DNA of 37,220 bases from Zoogloeaceae bacterium. GTDB lineage: Bacteria; Pseudomonadota; Gammaproteobacteria; Burkholderiales; Rhodocyclaceae. The translations under genes and the position numbers were made by a program. The stretch lies in NCBI GenBank assembly GCA_031273565.1, contig JAISRR010000123.1, positions 1 through 37,220 of the forward strand, in the 5' to 3' direction. Under the pieces are notes generated by a model, which had not been told where the DNA came from, did no database searches, and was given only the letters and a program-made list of their open reading frames with translations. Positions 34,297 through 37,220 of the stretch are shown piece by piece. The stretch's first letter is position 1, and each line of letters begins with the position of its first letter.

Positions 34297-35628
34297 ATGC
34301 GTATAACATTCATTCAGCCCGCAATTGGACATCGCCCCGGCAAACGCTATCTGCGGTCATGGCAAATGGAACCGCTTCCGGTAGCAACCCTGTCAGGACT
34401 CACGCCCGCAGGTATCGAACAGCATTTTCACGATGACCGGATGGAAATCATCCCCTACGACAGGCCGACTGACCTCGCTGTCATTCCGGTCGAAACTTAC
34501 ACTGCACGCCGAGCCTATCAAATTGCCGCGCAGTATCGTCGGCGGGGCGTAAAGGTGATCATGGGCGGCTTCCATGCCACACTGGTGCCCGACGAAGCGC
34601 AAGAACATGCTGATGCCGTGGTTACCGGCGAAGCTGAGGGTATCTGGGAAGAAGTCCTCGATGACGCTCAACACAACACCTTGCAAGCCCGCTATCTGGG
34701 CGAACGCGGTGATTTATCGAAGATTCGCGTCAACCGCAGCATTTTCCGTGACAAGCGATACTTGCCTGTCGGCCTGATTGAAACAGGGCGTGGCTGTCCT
34801 TTCCCTTGCGAATTTTGCGCGGTGCAGACCTTTTTCGAGCGCAGTTACCGTGCCCGCCCCGTTGATGATGTCATCGCTGAATTGCGCGGACTCAGGCATG
34901 AAAAAAAGGTCTTTTTCTTCGTCGATGACAACTTCGCAGGCGACCTGAAACGTGGTCGCGAAATCCTCACCGCGCTCGAACCCCTGAAACTGCGCTGGTT
35001 GACGCAAATGAGCATTAACGCCGCGCACGACGAAACCTTTGTCGCACAACTGGCCAAAAGTGGCTGCCGTGGCGTATTGATCGGCTTTGAGTCCCTTGAC
35101 GAAGGCAATCTGCGCATGATGAACAAGGGCTTCAACACCATGAAAAGCGGCTTCACTGGCGCACTGGACAATCTGCGTCGCCACGGCATTCTCGTCTACG
35201 GCACCTTTGTATTTGGCTATGACCACGACACTGCAAGCTCTTTTGATGAAGCCGTCGACTTTGCGCTCGACCAGAAAATGTACCTCGCTGCCTTCGCCCA
35301 CCTCACCCCTTTTCCGGGGACGCCGCTCTATAAACGCCTGCAACAGGAAGGCCGCCTGCGCTTTAATGCGTGGTGGCTCGAGCAGGGCTTTATGTACAAT
35401 GAACTTCCTTTTACGCCGCACGGACTCACCCCTGAAGCCGTCACAAACGGCTGCGTTGCCGCCCGCCGACGCTTTTATGCCTGGCCCAATATCCTGCGCC
35501 GCAGCATCGGCAATTACAGCGACTTTTTCATGTTCCGAAATTTCTTCCCCATTAACGCCATGCACCGTAACGAAATCTCTCAACGCCACGGTCACCCGCT
35601 GGGAGAACCCGTCCCCGCCCAAGAGTAA
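34297..35628 (+). CDS. B12-binding-type radical SAM enzyme 2
   Basis: A 443-residue paralog-like partner of the previous gene, with the same architecture. An N-terminal cobalamin-type domain (VIMGGFHATLVPDEAQEHAD, residues 87-106; no DxHxxG) precedes the radical SAM core with Cys167, Cys171 and Cys174 in GRGCPFPCEFCAVQ. Then come VFFFVDDNFAGDLKRGREIL, GVLIGFESLDEGNLRMMNKGF, TFVFGYDHDTASSFDEAVDF, and a C-terminal extension (WWLEQGFMYNELPFTPHGLT) ending in an Arg/Phe-rich tail. It starts 6 nt after the first radical SAM gene. Two different B12-type radical SAM enzymes in one operon suggest two radical steps on one scaffold, or a methylation and a rearrangement; this is inference. Confidence 0.88.
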   Translation: MRITFIQPAIGHRPGKRYLRSWQMEPLPVATLSGLTPAGIEQHFHDDRMEIIPYDRPTDLAVIPVETYTARRAYQIAAQYRRRGVKVIMGGFHATLVPDEAQEHADAVVTGEAEGIWEEVLDDAQHNTLQARYLGERGDLSKIRVNRSIFRDKRYLPVGLIETGRGCPFPCEFCAVQTFFERSYRARPVDDVIAELRGLRHEKKVFFFVDDNFAGDLKRGREILTALEPLKLRWLTQMSINAAHDETFVAQLAKSGCRGVLIGFESLDEGNLRMMNKGFNTMKSGFTGALDNLRRHGILVYGTFVFGYDHDTASSFDEAVDFALDQKMYLAAFAHLTPFPGTPLYKRLQQEGRLRFNAWWLEQGFMYNELPFTPHGLTPEAVTNGCVAARRRFYAWPNILRRSIGNYSDFFMFRNFFPINAMHRNEISQRHGHPLGEPVPAQE

Positions 35629-35634
35629 ATCTTC

Positions 35635-36681
35635 ATGATTCACTACACGCTTGCCACTGCTGACGACGACCCCTGGCTTTGCGCACTGCTGCGTGAGCAT
35701 CCGATGCAGGGCTGGGTACGCATAAGCCTCACGCGCGACCCCTCTTTTTTCACGGGCTGCAATCGTTTTGGCAGCGAATGGGCGATGTTGGCGCGCGATG
35801 GAGACAGACCCGTTGGTCTCTATACCTGCGCGGAGCACCCCGTACATCTGGACGGCAACACTGCCGAACCGGGTTATCTGGGCGGTTTGCGCATCGTCAA
35901 AACCCACCGCAACCGCCTGAGTGCAGTGCGGGCAGGCTATGCCTCCATCCGCAAACTCCATTCGCAGCCCGCTTCAAGCATCTGGTACAGCGCCATCGCC
36001 ACGGATAACCGACCCGCGCGTCGGCTGCTTGAAGCCCGCCTGCGTGGCATGCCAATCTATACCCCCATCAATGAATTCGTCACGCTGGCGCTGCCTGCCG
36101 CCCGTGCGCGTCACCACGGTCTCTGGCAAACCGTACCGGAAGCAGAGCTTGACACGCTCTGCCACTTCTACAACACTCAGGCACGCCGCTATCAGTTCAG
36201 CCCCGTACTCACACCCGAACGCGCACTGCGTACCGGCGCCCGTTTTTACGCTGCATCTGCTGGCGGCAAGATGCAGGCGTGCATGGCAATCTGGAACCAG
36301 ATGTCTTACAAACAAGTGTGTATACATGGCTATCATCGCCTGCTCCACACCCTGTTACCCCTCTACAATCTTCTGGCCCGACTAACCCGCCGGGTACGTC
36401 TTCCCGCCCCCGGACGGACACTTGAACAAAGCTTTCTGGCCTTCTTCGCCGTCGATACGCCAGAACAAAACCCAGTACCGGTCACGCTGATTGAAGACGC
36501 ACTGTCCCTGTGCGACACGCAGATATTAACCCTGGGCTTGCACGCCGCTCACCCGTGGCTGGCGCAATTGCAACGCAGCTTTCGTCCCCTGCACTATCGT
36601 TCGTGTATCTACCTGGTCAGCTTTGAAGAGCCGGGTTCACTGCGGGACTATCCTGCACAGCCGGAAGCCGCGCTGTTATAA
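35635..36681 (+). CDS. GNAT-fold N-acyltransferase
   Basis: A 348-residue protein beginning IHYTLATADDDPWLCALLRE. The N-terminal half has GNAT-like features: FGSEWAMLARDGDRPVGLYTC (central strands), then GYLGGLRIVKTHRNRLSAVRAGYASI, which resembles the acyl-CoA pyrophosphate loop and following helix, and IWYSAIATDNRPARRLLEARL. The C-terminal half is probably a second, degenerate GNAT-type domain. It starts 6 nt after the second radical SAM gene and is the last gene of the run. Acyl donor and acceptor are not visible. The role is likely acylation of an amine in the cluster product. Confidence 0.7.
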   Translation: MIHYTLATADDDPWLCALLREHPMQGWVRISLTRDPSFFTGCNRFGSEWAMLARDGDRPVGLYTCAEHPVHLDGNTAEPGYLGGLRIVKTHRNRLSAVRAGYASIRKLHSQPASSIWYSAIATDNRPARRLLEARLRGMPIYTPINEFVTLALPAARARHHGLWQTVPEAELDTLCHFYNTQARRYQFSPVLTPERALRTGARFYAASAGGKMQACMAIWNQMSYKQVCIHGYHRLLHTLLPLYNLLARLTRRVRLPAPGRTLEQSFLAFFAVDTPEQNPVPVTLIEDALSLCDTQILTLGLHAAHPWLAQLQRSFRPLHYRSCIYLVSFEEPGSLRDYPAQPEAALL

Positions 36682-36724
36682 AACCCGGAATTCCCGCCAT
36701 CTCAACGCACAACAAAAACTATAG

Positions 36725-36960
36725 TGATCTCCGTTTTCCAGACAACAGTTTAAGCTGTGCTCAGTCATAAGGACGAGCCACAATGAGCGAAGTGAAGAAG
36801 CAGAAGTATCACAGCCCGGAATTCAAGGCCAAGGTTGGACTTGAGGCGTTAACAGCGCCCAAGGTGCGCAGTTCACCAGTGCCGCTTTCACGCAGGTGCT
36901 GAAGCGGGAAGATATTGTCATCAGCATGGACGGCAGGGGGCGGTGCGATCATCATGGACA
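36725..36960 (+). mobile_element. internally deleted IS3-family element
   Basis: A left-end-like TGATCTCC at 36725 is followed by an orfA start at 36783: MSEVKKQKYHSPEFKAKVGL, the typical IS3-family OrfA N-terminus. After LEALT the sequence jumps at about 36851 into another frame with AQGAQFTSAAFTQVLKRE and VISMDGRGRC, which belongs to the DDE region near the end of OrfB. Roughly a kilobase of transposase is therefore missing. The OrfA frame as it stands closes at 36902 (39 residues). Non-functional. Confidence 0.65.
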
Positions 36961-36973
36961 GGTTTGGCGGCGC

Positions 36974-37022
36974 GGTGGAGCAATCCCCTGTTCCGCTACG
37001 CTCCATAGGGGATTGCTCCACC
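36974..37022. repeat. perfect 16-bp inverted repeat (hairpin element)
   Basis: GGTGGAGCAATCCCCT (36974-36989) and its exact complement (37007-37022) enclose a 17-nt loop rich in CGCTACGCTCC. It interrupts what is left of the IS3 OrfB end. It resembles a REP/MITE-type palindrome but differs from the GGGAGCGCGGGG type elsewhere in the window. Confidence 0.65.
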
Positions 37023-37163
37023 ACAGAAACAAAAGCAACAACCAAAGCAGAAGCAAAACCGGGGCAGCGCCGACCCGCTGCGAGAGAAGTTGAATGCACA
37101 GCTTATTCCATTTCCACATCAATAGTGTAATAATGCTACCATCTCAAATGAAGGAGCATGGAG

Positions 37164-37220
37164 ATGGGAAGAAGAGCGAGTGGGGTTGAATTTCTGGATC
37201 AGGCGAAAGCCTGTTTGTCC
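37164..37220 (+). CDS. probable IS630-type transposase, N-terminal fragment at window edge
   Basis: The last 19 codons read MGRRASGVEFLDQAKACLS with AAGGAG 7 nt before the ATG at 37164; another in-frame ATG at 37158 is too close to that site. This N-terminus resembles the helix-turn-helix proteins/transposases of IS630-like elements found in betaproteobacteria, from memory of such sequences. It runs off the window, so length and integrity are unknown. Confidence 0.45.
   Translation, partial: MGRRASGVEFLDQAKACLS

Overview
The window looks like a GC-rich betaproteobacterial chromosome, most likely Rhodocyclales or a neighbouring order. This is inferred from the carA-carB-greA order, a class I PHA synthase, a CysB-type regulator and the housekeeping protein sequences; no rRNA is present to settle it.

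Positions 1-28966 are mainly core genes in short transcription units. On the minus strand are truB (29-946), a MazG-like pyrophosphohydrolase, pta-ackA, fabI, a UspA protein, the apbC/mrp ATPase, greA, carB and carA, a small lipoprotein, a DJ-1/PfpI protein and typA. On the plus strand are an ABM-domain protein with rlmJ, pepD with a gamma-carbonic anhydrase, phaC, a nitronate monooxygenase, an FMN reductase, cysB, tRNA-Arg(ACG), maeB, a DHH phosphoesterase and an RlmN-like radical SAM protein. Several of these sit around acetyl-CoA: Pta-AckA (acetyl-phosphate and acetate), MaeB (NADPH and pyruvate), PhaC (carbon storage) and FabI (fatty acids). CarB is broken by one missing base in an A run exactly between its two homologous halves. 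Two leaders deserve attention: carAB has a promoter whose predicted start is GTTTTGC, as in UTP-sensitive carAB control of E. coli, and greA has a promoter followed by a hairpin and U run, as in the E. coli GraL leader.

Positions 28967-30815 are a scrap yard. They hold a truncated JetA (DUF3375, Wadjet plasmid-defence kleisin) joined to a decayed phage-type PBECR2 domain. That domain is interrupted by a 385-bp MITE-like element with 13-bp terminal inverted repeats and a 10-bp target duplication. After a terminator comes a gene-free stretch with tandem repeats.

Positions 30816-36681 are the most interesting part: five tightly packed or overlapping plus-strand genes. They encode an unrecognised GNAT-like protein, a GH3-family acyl-adenylating enzyme, two B12-binding-type radical SAM enzymes and a GNAT acyltransferase. 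I read this as a compact, apparently undescribed small-molecule pathway (acid activation, amide formation, radical SAM tailoring, N-acylation). It lies between mobile-element debris on the left and, on the right, a deleted IS3-family element, a hairpin repeat and the start of a probable IS630-type transposase at the window edge.

Smaller debris elsewhere includes a TPR fragment and a frameshifted signal-peptide fossil near 1.1-1.5 kb, an IS481-type transposase fragment beside greA, palindromic repeats, and degenerate 7-bp repeats overlapping the 3' ends of truB and apbC.
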